Origin: Patescibacteria group bacterium
GTDB lineage: Bacteria; Patescibacteriota; WWE3; 2-01-FULL-39-13
DNA length: 5,424 nucleotides
Direction: 5' to 3'
NCBI GenBank assembly: GCA_030916925.1
Contig: JAUPVU010000031.1
Span: 1 to 5,424 of the forward strand
The number at the start of each line of letters is the position of its first letter. Position 1 is the stretch's first letter. The position numbers and the translations under genes were made by a program. Positions 4,697 to 5,424 of this stretch are shown in pieces. The notes under the pieces were generated by a model. The model saw nothing but the letters and a program-made list of their open reading frames with translations, searched no databases and had not been told where the DNA came from.

Positions 4697-5424
4697 TATT
4701 CTACCTGCATTTCTCGTAAAATAGAAATCCTCTCGCCTACTGGCGGATGGGTACTAAATAAATTATTAAGCTTTTGACGACCCTCTGCTCCGAAAGGATT
4801 CGCAATATATAAATGAGCGGTGGCATTGCGAGCATTTTTAAGTGGTTGTCCGGTACTACTTATTTTCTCTAATGCCGAAGCCAAGCCTTCAGGATAACGA
4901 GTGAGGAGTGCCGCAGTACTATCAGCCAAAAATTCTCGGCGTCTGGAAATAGATAATTGAATAATGCTCGCGACTATGGGCGACAAAATAGCGAGCACGA
5001 CACCAATAATCATTAAAATGGCTCCGGCTTTATTGTCTCTATCACCTCCACCAAACCAAGTTGATCTAATAAAAAAATCGGATAATAAAGCCACAAAACC
5101 TACCAGAACCACAATGACGGTCGACAAAAGCATATCTCTGTTACCAATATGAGATAGTTCATGAGCCACTACTCCTTCTAATTCATTGCGATCTAAAATT
5201 TTTAAGAGACCCGTGGTCACCGCCACTACTGCATGTTCTTTATCGCGACCAGTCGCAAAAGCATTGGGCGCAATATCTTCAATCACATAAACTTTCGGCA
5301 TAGGCAGCCCAGCCGTAATAGCTAAATTTTCAGTCACTGTATACAAATCATAGTACTGACTTTTCTCAGCGGGGTGGGCTCCAGCGAGTTTCAAAACTAT
5401 CTTATCGGACCACCAATAACTAGC
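4696..5424 (-). CDS. htpX: HtpX-type membrane zinc metalloprotease (5' end outside window)
   Basis: This is an M48B membrane-bound zinc protease, which cuts misfolded or damaged membrane proteins. The frame is open to the right edge: ten codons upstream of a TTG at 5394 read ASYWWSDKIV, which matches the conserved block after the second N-terminal helix of HtpX. The TTG is thus an internal Leu codon, and the true start with the first two membrane helices lies outside. Counting visible residues from the edge (242 in all), the zinc site HELSH is at 88-92 (E89 catalytic), the third ligand is E164 in RRREFLAD, and the C-terminal STHPPVGERI is at 224-233. Membrane segments lie at about 101-118 and 133-157. 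All catalytic residues are present, so the enzyme should be active. In many bacteria of this group a lemA gene precedes htpX; that could be checked just to the right. The stop overlaps the next gene by one base. Confidence 0.95.
   Translation of the reverse strand, partial: ASYWWSDKIVLKLAGAHPAEKSQYYDLYTVTENLAITAGLPMPKVYVIEDIAPNAFATGRDKEHAVVAVTTGLLKILDRNELEGVVAHELSHIGNRDMLLSTVIVVLVGFVALLSDFFIRSTWFGGGDRDNKAGAILMIIGVVLAILSPIVASIIQLSISRRREFLADSTAALLTRYPEGLASALEKISSTGQPLKNARNATAHLYIANPFGAEGRQKLNNLFSTHPPVGERISILREMQVE

Noticed and set aside
4964..5152. Plus-strand 62-codon ORF opposite htpX
   Set aside because: It lies fully antisense to the conserved protease domain and has no independent support.
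5392..5394. TTG as start codon of htpX, giving a 232-aa protein
   Set aside because: The frame stays open to the window edge and the ten upstream codons (ASYWWSDKIV) match conserved HtpX sequence, so TTG is internal.

Overview
The window looks like a piece of a small, AT-rich bacterial genome, most likely from the Candidate Phyla Radiation (Patescibacteria, Parcubacteria-like). This rests on the gene set: a membrane-anchored DsbA-like protein, an HtpX protease, a DUF1189-type membrane protein, several tiny membrane or unknown proteins, tight gene packing, nearly leaderless promoters and a tRNA without an encoded CCA end. It is inference from gene content; no marker gene is present to prove it. 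All genes are on the minus strand except one 70-aa membrane protein.

Right part (3343-5424, minus): a transcription unit enters from the right edge with htpX (its 5' end is outside the window). It continues through a 131-aa soluble unknown protein (1-nt overlap) and a DUF1189-type membrane protein. The DUF1189 coding region is broken into two frames joined by an ATGA overlap. The unit ends at tRNA-Ser(GGA), 7 nt after the last stop. A strong two-way terminator at 3288-3319 closes this unit and also the plus-strand 70-aa gene coming the other way.

Middle (2814-3073): a noncoding-looking gap holds a compact unit on the minus strand. It has a perfect Shine-Dalgarno site, a 37-codon ORF with a nested inverted repeat inside it, and a factor-independent terminator whose T-run merges into the promoter of the next gene. 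I do not recognise the peptide. It may be a small protein, a structured small RNA, or both, and it is the most novel item here.

Left part (1-2814, minus): a two-gene operon encodes a DinB-like helical protein and an MsbA/LmrA-type half-size ABC exporter. It starts from an extended -10 promoter placed so close to the start codon that the mRNA should be almost leaderless. The membrane-anchored DsbA-like thiol oxidoreductase at the left edge (cut by the window) has its own promoter, which shares an identical 16-bp core with the operon promoter.

Together the genes point to cell-envelope work: export (ABC), disulfide chemistry outside the membrane (DsbA-like) and membrane-protein quality control (HtpX). 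No mobile element, CRISPR array or phage gene was seen.
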